Positions 1 to 8,143 of a DNA stretch of 46,642 nt are shown in pieces (positions within the stretch are counted from its first letter, which is position 1; every line of letters starts with the position of its first letter). The notes under the pieces are model-generated. The model was not told the DNA's origin. It searched no databases and saw only the letters and a program-made list of their open reading frames with translations. The DNA is from Avimuribaculum sp964395975 (GTDB lineage Bacteria > Bacteroidota > Bacteroidia > Bacteroidales > Muribaculaceae). The position numbers and the translations under genes are program-made. The stretch spans positions 1 through 46,642 of the forward strand of contig CAYNBZ010000012.1 of the NCBI GenBank assembly GCA_964395975.1. The letters run 5' to 3'.

Positions 1-64
1 TTATCAATGACGGACAACTGACTTTGTTTTGACTTTATATCGAACTCACGTTATTATAGAATAA

Positions 65-108
65 GAAAAGAGCCGAACGCAATGCTTATGCGATTGGCTC
101 TTTTCTTT
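65..108. terminator. Rho-independent-type terminator hairpin
   Basis: A perfect 10-bp inverted repeat (GAAAAGAGCC at 65-74 with GGCTCTTTTC at 96-105) encloses a second stem (CGCA at 78-81 with TGCG at 89-92). A T-rich tail follows on the plus strand, and the A-rich 5' side would give a T tail on the minus strand. It probably ends a gene lying to the left of the window. Confidence 0.8.
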
Positions 109-225
109 ACGATAACGCATATAAAGAATTATCCTTTTTATGGCAAAACATGAAGGTTATTTTTGTAAGGAATGATTTGTACTCAATTTAATGCCATATT
201 GTTATTTCAGACTTAAAGGAGAGGA

Positions 226-258
226 TTTATGTATTTTTAGTCTAAAAACATATATTTG
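226..258 (+). promoter_or_regulatory. Bacteroidota-type promoter for the 286-1224 gene
   Basis: TATATTTG at 251-258 matches the -7 consensus TAnnTTTG. TTTA at 226-229 lies 21 nt upstream as an imperfect -33 element. The element covers a possible TTG start at 256, so the ATG at 286 is the more likely start. A weaker -7-like TATTTTTG sits at 158-165. Confidence 0.5.
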
Positions 259-285
259 TATCATGATAATACCGATTTTGATGTT

Positions 286-1224
286 ATGAAATCTTTTGGA
301 CAGTACACTATGGTTGATGAGAATGGCAGTTTGCATTTCAATCATTTAGCATACCTGATGTTTTATGAAGAGGAAGTGCGTCCCCGAGTGATTGCTGAGG
401 ATGGGAAGGAAATATACGATGGGCTTACAGCATCTGAATTTATGAGCGAGCATGGCAATGATTCGTTGGTGGATATAATACAAAAGGTGTGTGCTGACAA
501 GCGGCTTGAAATACTGCAAGACGAATTGTCCGACGAGGGGAAACAAGTGTGCATGGTAAACTTGTATGTATTGTGTATGTTTCTATTGGAACGCAACCGC
601 AATCGATATGTGTTTTTGTTGAAACCTACCATTGGCGAAACATTGGCAGAACTTAAGGATGTGACCAAAATAACATTCACCAACAAGAATGGGTCAAAGG
701 TTGAAAGTTCATCGAAGATGCTCATTACTAAAATATTGGAAACGATGGAGGCAAACAAGGATGTAGGTGCTACCAACAAGGAGTGCTTTCGCTTGGTAAC
801 GTGGGACAAGCTGACAAATAATGCAATCTTGCAAAGTTGCTTTACTCACGACTTGACGGTGTTCATGAGCAAATATTTCACTGTGAAGCGCAAAAAAGGC
901 GCTAAGGTTTCGACTAAAGAAGTAGAGTTGATAATGTACATGCTGAAACTTTTCGGGTTGTCGAAAGTGGAATTGACCAACAAGCGATATTGGCAGTTGA
1001 TGAATACCTACAAACGCATAAAATATAGCAATGACACTAACTTGTTCCCTACCGCAGATGGCGGCTATTTCGAGTTACCGGCTACATTCATGCCTTATTC
1101 GCTATGGAGTAAGGGTAAAATCAACTGGACTGAAGACGATGCTTCTGTCAACACGGTTGGTGTTGGTGATGTAATCCAATTCATTCCTGAGGATTGGAAC
1201 TCAGGGCTTGAGAAAAATGGTTAA
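286..1224 (+). CDS. Hypothetical protein, orphan
   Basis: This frame encodes about 312 residues from the ATG at 286. An in-frame TTG at 256 would add ten residues but lies inside a promoter -7 element, so I prefer the ATG. I do not recognise the family. The protein has no signal peptide and no clear transmembrane helix. It is mixed charged and hydrophobic, with one strongly hydrophobic helix (VNLYVLCMFLLERN) near residue 100 and a basic patch (KRKKGAKV) near 205. The tail is acidic, with an FIPEDW motif. It is probably cytoplasmic. It stands alone between a terminator on its left and a gene-poor region on its right, with its own promoter. Codon usage looks coherent and there are no internal stops, so I treat it as a real gene of unknown function. 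Confidence 0.7.
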   Translation: MKSFGQYTMVDENGSLHFNHLAYLMFYEEEVRPRVIAEDGKEIYDGLTASEFMSEHGNDSLVDIIQKVCADKRLEILQDELSDEGKQVCMVNLYVLCMFLLERNRNRYVFLLKPTIGETLAELKDVTKITFTNKNGSKVESSSKMLITKILETMEANKDVGATNKECFRLVTWDKLTNNAILQSCFTHDLTVFMSKYFTVKRKKGAKVSTKEVELIMYMLKLFGLSKVELTNKRYWQLMNTYKRIKYSNDTNLFPTADGGYFELPATFMPYSLWSKGKINWTEDDASVNTVGVGDVIQFIPEDWNSGLEKNG

Positions 1225-1411
1225 TTTTGGAAGTGTGAAGAAAACTAACCGTTTTTTACATTGTCGGTTTATAATAACGATTTAATTTTGCTTTGCAAAG
1301 CCAAAGGAAACAAATATTATGAAAATGAAAAACAGCTCACAATGCCGTTGGATCCATTTAATTGAAACTATGGATTTAATGCAAATCTGAGGATAAAAAC
1401 GTGGTGTTTTA
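1225..1411. other. Gene-free stretch with a 12-bp palindrome
   Basis: No convincing gene lies here. GCTTTGCAAAGC at 1290-1301 is a perfect palindrome. A short AACCG/CGGTT inverted repeat precedes it and may end the upstream gene. A 23-codon ATG frame at 1319-1390 is too short to support. Confidence 0.4.
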
Positions 1412-1443
1412 TTTGCATTTATTTTTCTCCGAATTTATATTTG
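1412..1443 (+). promoter_or_regulatory. Consensus -33/-7 promoter, no protein gene attached
   Basis: TTTG at 1412-1415 and TATATTTG at 1436-1443 are separated by 20 nt, an exact match to the Bacteroidota primary sigma-factor promoter. Transcription would start near 1450. What follows is a highly self-complementary stretch and not an intact reading frame, which suggests a non-coding transcript. Confidence 0.65.
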
Positions 1444-1449
1444 CAGTGA

Positions 1450-1736
1450 CACTTTGATGTTGTCAGACATAGAAATGAAGAGCGTTATTGAAACTTTCTT
1501 GTTCAGTCAAATTCTCGCAAAGTTTGAATAGGGACAAAAGAGAGTAGCAACAACGCTCATGCTACGGATATGTACTATTCCGAAAGGGAGAACTATATAC
1601 CTCGCAAGCGTGAGTGGCTGTTGCTTATCGTCCCACGGCAATGCGAGAAGCCTGACTGAAAGATAAGCGAAAATACAGTCCTCACGCTTTTCGCATATAA
1701 ACATTTAAAGTTCAACGAAGGATGAGGTGCATGTAG
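1450..1736 (+). ncRNA. Candidate structured non-coding RNA (double-pseudoknot architecture)
   Basis: Several complementary segments interlock downstream of a consensus promoter. GAGCGTTATTG (1480-1490) pairs at 10 of 11 positions with 1548-1558, which lies in the loop of the GTAGC/GCTAC hairpin (1544-1548 with 1561-1565). GGGAC (1531-1535) can pair with GTCCC (1630-1634), inside the hairpin closed by GCTTATC (1623-1629) with GATAAGC (1662-1668). An outer nine-pair stem joins AAGCGTGAG (1606-1614) to CTCACGCTT (1681-1689). This gives two pseudoknots within about 210 nt. No open frame covers the stretch convincingly on either strand. The compact nested fold recalls HEARO/omega RNAs of IscB-type elements, but no IscB-like protein is present, so the assignment is only an inference. 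Leader RNA or a decayed mobile-element end are alternatives. Confidence 0.4.
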
Positions 1737-1916
1737 TTTTACAATGAAGGAACGAAGGTGTATCTCTGCGCGTTGTCATATGGCGATTTATTCAGCGCAA
1801 ACATTGAGCATCTTTATGACTACTTAAAAACAATTCTGAATTCATTCTTTGATACTCACGAGAAAGTGAAATATGAGTTTTATAAGTGGCTAAATGGTAG
1901 GCAAGAAGAAGGGTAA
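1737..1916 (+). pseudogene. Decayed coding remnant, 59 codons without a proper start
   Basis: From just after a TAG at 1734-1736, a frame runs 59 codons to a TAA at 1914-1916. The translation looks protein-like at its end, with segments such as IEHLYDYLKTIL and VKYEFYKWLNG. There is no ATG; only GTG at 1758 could start it. It appears to be the C-terminal end of a lost gene. I cannot name the family. It directly follows the structured RNA candidate, so the two may be parts of one degraded element. Confidence 0.35.
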
Positions 1917-2052
1917 AGGTGAGAGGGTTTGGTGACAGCTAATATGGTTTTTGTTAATGCGGTTGCTTGTCTATGAAAATTGCTTGTACTTTTTCTGAAA
2001 TATCATCATTTTACGTTAGTAGGGAAAAACAGGTTTGACCTACATATTATAG

Positions 2053-2096
2053 ACCGCACACCAAGAGGTGGATAGGAAAAACTCTTGGTGTGCGGT
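2053..2096. terminator. 15-bp perfect hairpin, likely terminator of the leftward operon
   Basis: ACCGCACACCAAGAG (2053-2067) is the exact complement of 2082-2096, with a 14-nt loop. It lies about 65 nt past the stop of the leftward PCMD gene. Neither side has a long T run, so termination efficiency is uncertain. Confidence 0.6.
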
Positions 2097-2159
2097 ATCT
2101 TATGGAAGATTTGTCTTTTAAAATGGCTGTTATTAGATTACGATTGAAGAAAAAATACT

Positions 2160-3749
2160 TTAGTAATCCCAACCGAGGGAGAAGTCATCTATCCACAAAG
2201 TGCTGCCTTCACCTCCGGTGAAATAATCGGCATATTTGCTTGCCGTACATACTATGATGATGTATGTGGGAATAGAATTGGTTTGCCTGTATTCGAGTTC
2301 GATGTCGAAATCTGTCCACTCGCTTATTGACTCGCCGCTTTGTATTTCACCGTATGCTATGACGTAGCTTGCATTACTGTCGAAAAGTTGGCGGCTGTTC
2401 GGGTTGGTGCGTATTTCGATTGGCTGTTCCGAATTGATAAGTGCCACATATACGACAGCAGTGTCGGGTTGACCTATCATGTAGCGGTAATCATCATCGG
2501 ACGAGTGCGATATGTCGGTGGACGTGTATTTCCAGTGTCCTTTCAATCGTGTTGGTCTGCCGGTAAATTCACGTCCGAAATTCAATACGCCGTTAGTGCC
2601 ATCAGTACGCACATATTCACCTGAGAATATATTGCCGCCGGCCAATTTGACAACAACATAATCGGTTTCTAATTTTGCCGAGTACCCTGAACTCCCGTCC
2701 CATGTGTCGGTATCGGGTTGTGTGACATTACCGCCAATGCCGAATTGCGCAAATGTGGCAGCTCCGTCATTGCCGGTGTCCCAGAACGATGTGCCGTCTT
2801 CCGACCAGGGATTCCAGATGCGGTCATTTTCGTACCACCATTCATCGAAATTCATATTTGGAAGTTCTATTTCACCCTCGGTCATAACTGTCCATGTATC
2901 ACTATAGTTCTCATCGCTGTATGCTCTTACTTCATAACTTGTGTCGGCCGACAGATGTGCCACGCAAGCCGAGAATTCTCCACCACTATTCGTTATTGAG
3001 CTTTGGTCGAGGCGCGTCCAATCGTCGTTACCTTGCAGGCGATATTCAAAACCGTTTTCAAGTCCTTCTTGAGCAGATCCGTATAGCCACATAACGTTAG
3101 TCCATGCGTCCACACGGTCGAGCGACACAAGGGTTTCGGTCGTTTCCACATATGCAGTCCATGTTTCTGTCTCATCACGGTATGAAACAATAATTTCCAC
3201 AGGTTGTGAAAAATCGACAATGCTGTTGTTCAGGTCAGGGTTCATTGTGGAAATATCGCTTGGTCCAAGTTTGATAGCCGATACCGTTATGGCAGTCAAG
3301 TCAGTGCCATCGGGCATATAAGCAACGATGCGTTTCCCTATTGCATCTACTGTGGAACTTCCCACTTGTCCGGGAATGGTAAAATACCGTTCAATGGTCT
3401 GGTTGGCTCTGATTATCCATTCATAGTCTTGGTATAGCGATATTGTTACCGTATAGTCGTCGGTAAGGTCGATTCCTCCGGTGATGTCGGCCGAGATGCT
3501 CGCCCCGTCGGTAATCGAGTATGAAGTAATATTTACCGAGGCGGGATCGATGCTTTCTCCCAATGTCAAAGTTACTAATTGTTCGTCATTGTCAATCTCA
3601 GCCGAGGCTGTTTCACCTTCGGCCGAGATAGCTGTGAATCCTGCTGCAATGCGGGCATAAGGAATGTCGTTCTCAATGCACGATGTCAGTCCTGAAACAA
3701 GTATTATTACAGCAATCAATATGAGGTGATGGTATGTCTTGATTTTCAT
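2160..3749 (-). CDS. PCMD-domain surface lipoprotein
   Basis: This 529-residue lipoprotein has an N-terminal hydrophobic signal and an LTSC lipobox with Cys24, so it is probably anchored in the outer membrane. Residues about 30-200 look like immunoglobulin-like/DUF5018-type beta domains. Residues about 205-290 resemble an FN3 module. The C-terminal part (about 290-529) matches the 'putative carbohydrate metabolism' PCMD family, a jelly-roll, with an NMNFDEWWYENDRIWNPW-type opening and an LWIDDFSL ending. Carbohydrate binding is a family-level guess, not shown here. I start at ATG 3749, five nt after the preceding stop. A TTG at 3758 would add three residues and overlap that stop. It is the last gene of a four-gene leftward operon. 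Confidence 0.85.
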   Translation of the reverse strand: MKIKTYHHLILIAVIILVSGLTSCIENDIPYARIAAGFTAISAEGETASAEIDNDEQLVTLTLGESIDPASVNITSYSITDGASISADITGGIDLTDDYTVTISLYQDYEWIIRANQTIERYFTIPGQVGSSTVDAIGKRIVAYMPDGTDLTAITVSAIKLGPSDISTMNPDLNNSIVDFSQPVEIIVSYRDETETWTAYVETTETLVSLDRVDAWTNVMWLYGSAQEGLENGFEYRLQGNDDWTRLDQSSITNSGGEFSACVAHLSADTSYEVRAYSDENYSDTWTVMTEGEIELPNMNFDEWWYENDRIWNPWSEDGTSFWDTGNDGAATFAQFGIGGNVTQPDTDTWDGSSGYSAKLETDYVVVKLAGGNIFSGEYVRTDGTNGVLNFGREFTGRPTRLKGHWKYTSTDISHSSDDDYRYMIGQPDTAVVYVALINSEQPIEIRTNPNSRQLFDSNASYVIAYGEIQSGESISEWTDFDIELEYRQTNSIPTYIIIVCTASKYADYFTGGEGSTLWIDDFSLGWDY

Positions 3750-3754
3750 AACAA

Positions 3755-4693
3755 TCAAATGTGGACAGCAATGCCCATTCTGAGATTAAACAAATTAAAC
3801 TTGAAATTGGCTCCGCTTGAGAAACGTGTACCTTCTTCAACATTGTCGGTGGTTTGTTTCCATTTTTTCATATACACACCGAATACGCCAAACGAAAGAT
3901 TGAAGCTCACATAGTCGTGAACAAATATACATATACCCGGAGAGAAATTCATTCGCACTTCGGTGGTTACCGTTTCGGTGATGCGAGGCACGTCGTTATA
4001 TGGGCGTTCAAAGTAACCGTTCCCACTTGCAAATTCAAGGTCAGTTTCGTTGTATATGGCGAAACGGCGTGAGTGGTCAAGCCCGATGTAATGCCGATAG
4101 AAGATGGATGCTGAATATTCTTCGGTGTGGTAATCGATGTCTTTGAGTGAGAAATCGATATCATCGATGTTGACCGACAGGTTGCCGAGATCTAATTTAT
4201 TGCGTGTATAGCCCAATCTCATACCTATGGATTGGTTGTGAGCGAAAAAATAGCTTATGTACGGGTCAATCGCAAAAGCACTGCAATTGAGGTCGATGTC
4301 GCCGATAAATGACAATAAGTCAATATCATCGCTGTTAAATTCACCATATGATACATCTATTCCGAAAGCCCATTGCCCTTTGGGTATGAACAAATAGTTG
4401 AACAGTCCGCGGTCATACCTGCCTAAGTTCCGTTCGGGAATAATAAGGTTTACAGTATCGGTTCCGACAATTACTTTTTCGTCGAGGTCATAAATGTTTT
4501 TATCAAATTGGGTCGCTATTTTTTTATCGATACTGTCAGGTTCGATAACTTCGAAGCTATTTTTCACCACAACATTGGTTACATTATCGTTGCTCGTTTC
4601 AGTTTCGGCGGCTGTAGCCGGCATAATGGCTGTCATTAATGCCATTGCTATTATTGTTTTTCTCCAGTTCCTGTCCATAGTGATAATTATCAT
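3755..4693 (-). CDS. Outer-membrane beta-barrel protein, paralogue B
   Basis: This 312-residue exported protein has a signal peptide ending near ATAAE (residue about 30), a polar linker of roughly 60 residues, then alternating aromatic and polar strands typical of a small outer-membrane barrel. It shares order and motifs with the upstream neighbour (FIPKGQW, then a YIGL..S.RF segment, a KQT segment and a phenylalanine-rich last strand), so the two are tandem paralogues. Its ATG overlaps the upstream stop as ATGA at 4690-4693, which supports this start over the ATG at 4678 and implies translational coupling. The extra N-terminal region could reach a partner in the periplasm. Function is unknown; it probably helps place or anchor the operon's lipoproteins. 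Confidence 0.8.
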   Translation of the reverse strand: MIIITMDRNWRKTIIAMALMTAIMPATAAETETSNDNVTNVVVKNSFEVIEPDSIDKKIATQFDKNIYDLDEKVIVGTDTVNLIIPERNLGRYDRGLFNYLFIPKGQWAFGIDVSYGEFNSDDIDLLSFIGDIDLNCSAFAIDPYISYFFAHNQSIGMRLGYTRNKLDLGNLSVNIDDIDFSLKDIDYHTEEYSASIFYRHYIGLDHSRRFAIYNETDLEFASGNGYFERPYNDVPRITETVTTEVRMNFSPGICIFVHDYVSFNLSFGVFGVYMKKWKQTTDNVEEGTRFSSGANFKFNLFNLRMGIAVHI

Positions 4694-5424
4694 AAGTAAA
4701 AAGCCACTCCAAAAGAAATGGAGAATAAGTTAATCCTGAAATTGGCACTTTTGCTATCGCGATTGGCTATGTATATTTGATCATTGGTCTGCTTTGTATG
4801 GGAATAGTCAAATCCTAATACTCCCACGCTAAGCTCTATTGCCGAATAGTTGGTTAAGAACATCACGAGCCCGGGCATCACGCCGATGCCAAGACTATAA
4901 GATTTCTCGAATGTGCCGGTGAAGTCGTTGCCAGTACCATTAGTTAGCTTTGATTCGCCGATTCCGAATTTCAGTCTTACTTCATTGAAAAATCCGAATC
5001 GCTTTGAATTGCCGAGCCCTATATAGTTCCTGAATATTCCCATCGCCGAGAATTCCTGATTTATGCGGTAGAAATTCTCATTGTTGTAATCGGAGTCAGA
5101 GTCAATTATCAAGTCGGCATTGTCAAGTTTGATGCGACTTCGCTCATATCCTAATTTGCCTCCTGCTCCGAGGTCGTCTTTAAATATGAAACACACCATC
5201 GGTGTTATGTTGAACGAGTAGGTGTCACCGTCTATGCCTTCGACAATGAAGAACTGGTAGTTGTCGTTGTTCGATTGCGAGTAACTCACACTCACTCCCG
5301 TTATCCATTGTCCTTTAGGAATGAATGTGTTGCTGTTTAGATTGCGGCTGAAGCGTTCTTGTGATGTAGCATTCAATACTGCACACATGGCAATTAGTAT
5401 CGCCAGAATGGTTCGTTTGGCCAT
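4690..5424 (-). CDS. Outer-membrane beta-barrel protein, paralogue A
   Basis: This 244-residue protein has a clean signal peptide (MAKRTILAILIAMCAVLNATSQ) and a strand-rich body without helical membrane spans. FIPKGQW appears soon after the signal, and a YIGLGNSKRF segment lies mid-protein. The C-terminal strands end in FSISFGVAFYL, with a terminal aromatic/Leu pattern typical of barrels inserted by BAM. It is shorter than its downstream paralogue because it lacks the N-terminal linker. It lies 80 nt downstream of the DUF4493 lipoprotein gene and overlaps the next gene by four bases. No enzyme motif is visible. A porin-like or anchoring role is inferred from fold and context only. Confidence 0.8.
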   Translation of the reverse strand: MAKRTILAILIAMCAVLNATSQERFSRNLNSNTFIPKGQWITGVSVSYSQSNNDNYQFFIVEGIDGDTYSFNITPMVCFIFKDDLGAGGKLGYERSRIKLDNADLIIDSDSDYNNENFYRINQEFSAMGIFRNYIGLGNSKRFGFFNEVRLKFGIGESKLTNGTGNDFTGTFEKSYSLGIGVMPGLVMFLTNYSAIELSVGVLGFDYSHTKQTNDQIYIANRDSKSANFRINLFSISFGVAFYL

Positions 5425-5504
5425 TTTATTGTTTTATTGCTTAATTTGTGGTTGCATGTAAATGTTGTTCGGTGTGTGGCATCACATTTGTGGAACTACG
5501 GTGT

Positions 5505-6197
5505 TCATTCTTCATCGGCAAGGGAAAAAGATATGGTGTAGTGCTGTCCGGCAGTCACGCCGGTCAATACTTGATAGTTCATTGTTTCGACACCATCTAC
5601 AGTCCCCGTGAGTGTTGCCAAAAGTGTCGTTGATCCATCTGTATATTCAAAATATCCACTGCGTGTTTCATCGGGTGTGAAATTTAGCGTGGTGCCTTGA
5701 GCCATTGTAACCGAAACGATGACATCATCACTCATCGCGGCTTTGAATGTGTCGGAGTAAGTTACACTTACTTTTACGTTTGCAAGGGTGCATTGCAACG
5801 AGGAGATTGTTGTTTCTTCGTCGCCATATATGCGTACACTTGTGCTTGCATAATAATAGGGCGCATCCCATGCGGCTGGTTGTACTTCTGAGTTTAATGC
5901 TTCTACTATGTAGATACCTTCGAGGAGTGACACTTCCGTTGGTATGTTGCCATACAGCCACGAGGCTACAATCTCCTCAGTGACATTATTCTTAATGTTT
6001 ATCACAAAGTTGGAAACATCAATGCTATCTTCTCCTTGCGTGAGTGTGGTGTCGGTAGCTGTAATGGTGAAACCCGATAACGATAATGTTCCTCGTTCTC
6101 CTTCAGGGTCGGGATATTGTGGGTTGTCGCATCCCACCATAAATAAGGCGACAATAATAAATGAGGTGAATATGAATATTCTCGTTATATTGTTCAT
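5505..6197 (-). CDS. DUF4493-domain lipoprotein
   Basis: This 230-residue lipoprotein has a hydrophobic leader and an MVGC lipobox (Cys23). The body follows the DUF4493 pattern: a GTLSLSGF opening, VSNFVINI, then WLYGNIP, a LLEGIYIVEA strand, AAWDAPYYYAS, and TCTLANVKVSV-like strands (here CTLANVKVSVTYSD). The domain is known from Bacteroidota surface proteins but has no assigned biochemical role. Its C-terminal half is a second beta-sandwich. It is the first gene of the operon with the two barrels and the PCMD lipoprotein, and a -7 element lies about 85 nt upstream. The combination suggests a surface-exposed fibre or ligand-binding assembly. Confidence 0.85.
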   Translation of the reverse strand: MNNITRIFIFTSFIIVALFMVGCDNPQYPDPEGERGTLSLSGFTITATDTTLTQGEDSIDVSNFVINIKNNVTEEIVASWLYGNIPTEVSLLEGIYIVEALNSEVQPAAWDAPYYYASTSVRIYGDEETTISSLQCTLANVKVSVTYSDTFKAAMSDDVIVSVTMAQGTTLNFTPDETRSGYFEYTDGSTTLLATLTGTVDGVETMNYQVLTGVTAGQHYTISFSLADEE

Positions 6198-6283
6198 CGT
6201 TTTCTAATCTAAATGGCTTAATTGGATAACGGCAAGTTGTGTGTGTCTATTGCATGGACAACAACTGTTTGTTATATCGTTTA

Positions 6284-6291
6284 CAAAGTTA
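6284..6291 (-). promoter_or_regulatory. -7 element for the DUF4493 operon
   Basis: CAAAGTTA on the plus strand reads TAACTTTG on the minus strand, matching TAnnTTTG. No -33 TTTG lies at the right spacing. The leader would be about 80 nt. Confidence 0.4.
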
Positions 6292-6533
6292 AATATTTAT
6301 TTTCATTTTTATTATATCTGTTGCAAAAAATAAACATTTTAACACCCAAATAATGAATTTTATACATATATTCTTTTCTGATACTATGATTTTGTACTTC
6401 AAGAGTTTTCGTGCATCGTTTTGTGAGCTGGTCGGTTGATTGGATTCAAATGATGGTATATTTATTAGATATTCATTCGTTAAATAGTCAAATGTTTGTG
6501 GGTGGTTAGATTCCTTCCTTTAGTTTTTAATCG

Positions 6534-6541
6534 TATATTTG
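6534..6541 (+). promoter_or_regulatory. -7 element for the glycosyl hydrolase gene
   Basis: TATATTTG matches TAnnTTTG exactly. No good -33 TTTG is present at 19-21 nt, so an activator could be needed. The leader would be about 90 nt. Confidence 0.45.
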
Positions 6542-6637
6542 TAATGTTTGTGAAAAGTTGTATATGCAACAAGGAATAACGAGTATGGATTCTTTAGACA
6601 GAAAATAGATTATGGGCAATATTGTAATCAAACAAGG

Positions 6638-8143
6638 ATGAATGCTATTGGAAAATTTGTGATTTTGTTATTGGCTGTTTGTGGCGTTGTCTCTGTTGCA
6701 ATTGCTGCACAGCCGCCGAAGCGTGAGTTTCGTGGTGCGTGGTTAAGTACCATATATCAAGAACAGTATGCACAACAGTCGACGCTTGATAATCAGGTGT
6801 ATTTGTGCTTGTTGCTTGATAAACTCAGAGATGCAGGGTGTAATGCAGTGATTTTCCAAGTACGACCGCAATCGGATGCTTTTTACAAATCGGATATTGA
6901 GCCATGGAGCAAGCATCTTACAGGGAAAGCGGGTATGGCTCCGTCGCCGGAGTGGGATCCGCTGCAATTCATGGTAGAACAGGCTCATGCTCGAGGAATG
7001 GAGTTACACGCATGGCTCAATCCATATCGAGTAACCATATCTTCAAAAGAGGTGCCTCCTAAGGGACATGTTTATCATAAGCACCCAGAACGCTTCTTCA
7101 AATATGCCGGCAAAATATATTTTGACCCCGCTTATCAGGAAAATCGAGATTATATTGCAAATATCGTGTCGGATATTGTGTCGCGTTACGATGTAGATGC
7201 TATACATCTTGACGATTATTTTTATCCTTATCCTGTCAATGGTCAACCGATTCAGGATGATGCTTCGTATAAAAAATTCGGGCATGGAATGAAACGTGAT
7301 GATTGGCGCAGGCAAAATGTGAACATGCTCATTGAGCAGCTACACGAAGTGATTGCTGATGTCAAGCCATGGGTGCGGTTGGGGATAAGTCCGTTTGGTA
7401 TCTGGCGTAATAAAAGGTCGGATCCTGACGGTAGCAATACAAATGGACTTCAAAACTACGATGACTTGTATGCCGATGTATTGTTATGGACTGCTAATGG
7501 CTGGGTCGATTATTTAGTACCGCAATTATATTGGGAACTTGAACATAAAGCGGCTTCAACGTTAACTCTTGCCAAGTGGTGGAACGACCATGCCAACGGG
7601 CGACATTTGTATTTCGGGCAGTCGATAAAGACCACAATGGACAAGCCCGATATAGGCAGTTCTCACGACAATAACCAACTTGCTCATAAGATACGTCTGT
7701 CGCGAGAACTATCTAATGTAGGAGGCAATTGCTGGTGGCCGGGATATGAAATAACCGACAATTATAAAGGAATTGCCGATTTGTTCGGAAAGAAATATCA
7801 ATCGACCGTGGCTCTTGTCCCCGCTTATACGTGGCTTGACAGTGTGCTTCCGAATGAAGTGAATGGGCTTAAAGCTGATTGCAACGATGGCTGTGTAAAA
7901 TTGCATTGGACGGCTCCACATAGCAAGAATGAGATGCAACATGCCAGGGCATATGTAGTTTACCGTTTTGAACATGGTGAGGCAATTGACCTCGAGAACC
8001 CGGCTGCAATACGTGCGGTGACGTATAAACCGGAATATGCCGAAACAATATGTCGTGGCGAGAGGTTTACTTATGTAGTTACGGTTCTTGACCGTGTGAA
8101 CAACGAAAGCTCGAAAGGTGAGAAAATAGATGTTAAATATTGA
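6638..8143 (+). CDS. Family-10-like glycosyl hydrolase (GHL10, DigH/YddW type)
   Basis: This 501-residue protein has a signal peptide ending near residue 24. The GHL10 (PF02638, formerly DUF187) TIM barrel spans about residues 28-390. Family motifs are FRGAWLSTIYQ (31-41), VIFQVRPQSDAFY (71-83), GMELHAWLNPYR (120-131), HLDDYFYPYP (190-199), LGISPFGIWRN and VDYLVPQLYWE. An FN3-like domain occupies about 405-501. The characterised relative, E. coli DigH, is a lipoprotein that cuts denuded peptidoglycan glycan strands, so cell-wall glycan hydrolysis in the periplasm is likely. Here the leader lacks a clear lipobox (VSVAIAAQ). The gene is monocistronic, and a strong bidirectional terminator separates it from the convergent glutamine synthetase gene. 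Confidence 0.9.
   Translation: MNAIGKFVILLLAVCGVVSVAIAAQPPKREFRGAWLSTIYQEQYAQQSTLDNQVYLCLLLDKLRDAGCNAVIFQVRPQSDAFYKSDIEPWSKHLTGKAGMAPSPEWDPLQFMVEQAHARGMELHAWLNPYRVTISSKEVPPKGHVYHKHPERFFKYAGKIYFDPAYQENRDYIANIVSDIVSRYDVDAIHLDDYFYPYPVNGQPIQDDASYKKFGHGMKRDDWRRQNVNMLIEQLHEVIADVKPWVRLGISPFGIWRNKRSDPDGSNTNGLQNYDDLYADVLLWTANGWVDYLVPQLYWELEHKAASTLTLAKWWNDHANGRHLYFGQSIKTTMDKPDIGSSHDNNQLAHKIRLSRELSNVGGNCWWPGYEITDNYKGIADLFGKKYQSTVALVPAYTWLDSVLPNEVNGLKADCNDGCVKLHWTAPHSKNEMQHARAYVVYRFEHGEAIDLENPAAIRAVTYKPEYAETICRGERFTYVVTVLDRVNNESSKGEKIDVKY

Larger units (their letters stand above)
6198..6637. other. Divergent intergenic region
   Basis: This A/T-rich region separates the leftward DUF4493 operon from the rightward glycosyl hydrolase gene. 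It holds one -7 element on each strand (6284-6291 minus, 6534-6541 plus). I see no gene, RNA gene or strong inverted repeat between them. Confidence 0.5.

Noticed and set aside
1507..1704. Minus-strand 65-codon frame over the RNA candidate
   Set aside because: It lies across the paired segments, has no promoter and its translation is not protein-like. The dense complementarity explains the sequence better.
1450..1736. Retron or group II intron RNA
   Set aside because: No reverse transcriptase gene is in the window, and no intron domain V-like hairpin was seen.
2053..2096. Recombinase inversion or attachment site
   Set aside because: The two 15-bp arms are only 14 nt apart at an operon end, so a terminator hairpin is simpler, and no recombinase gene is near.
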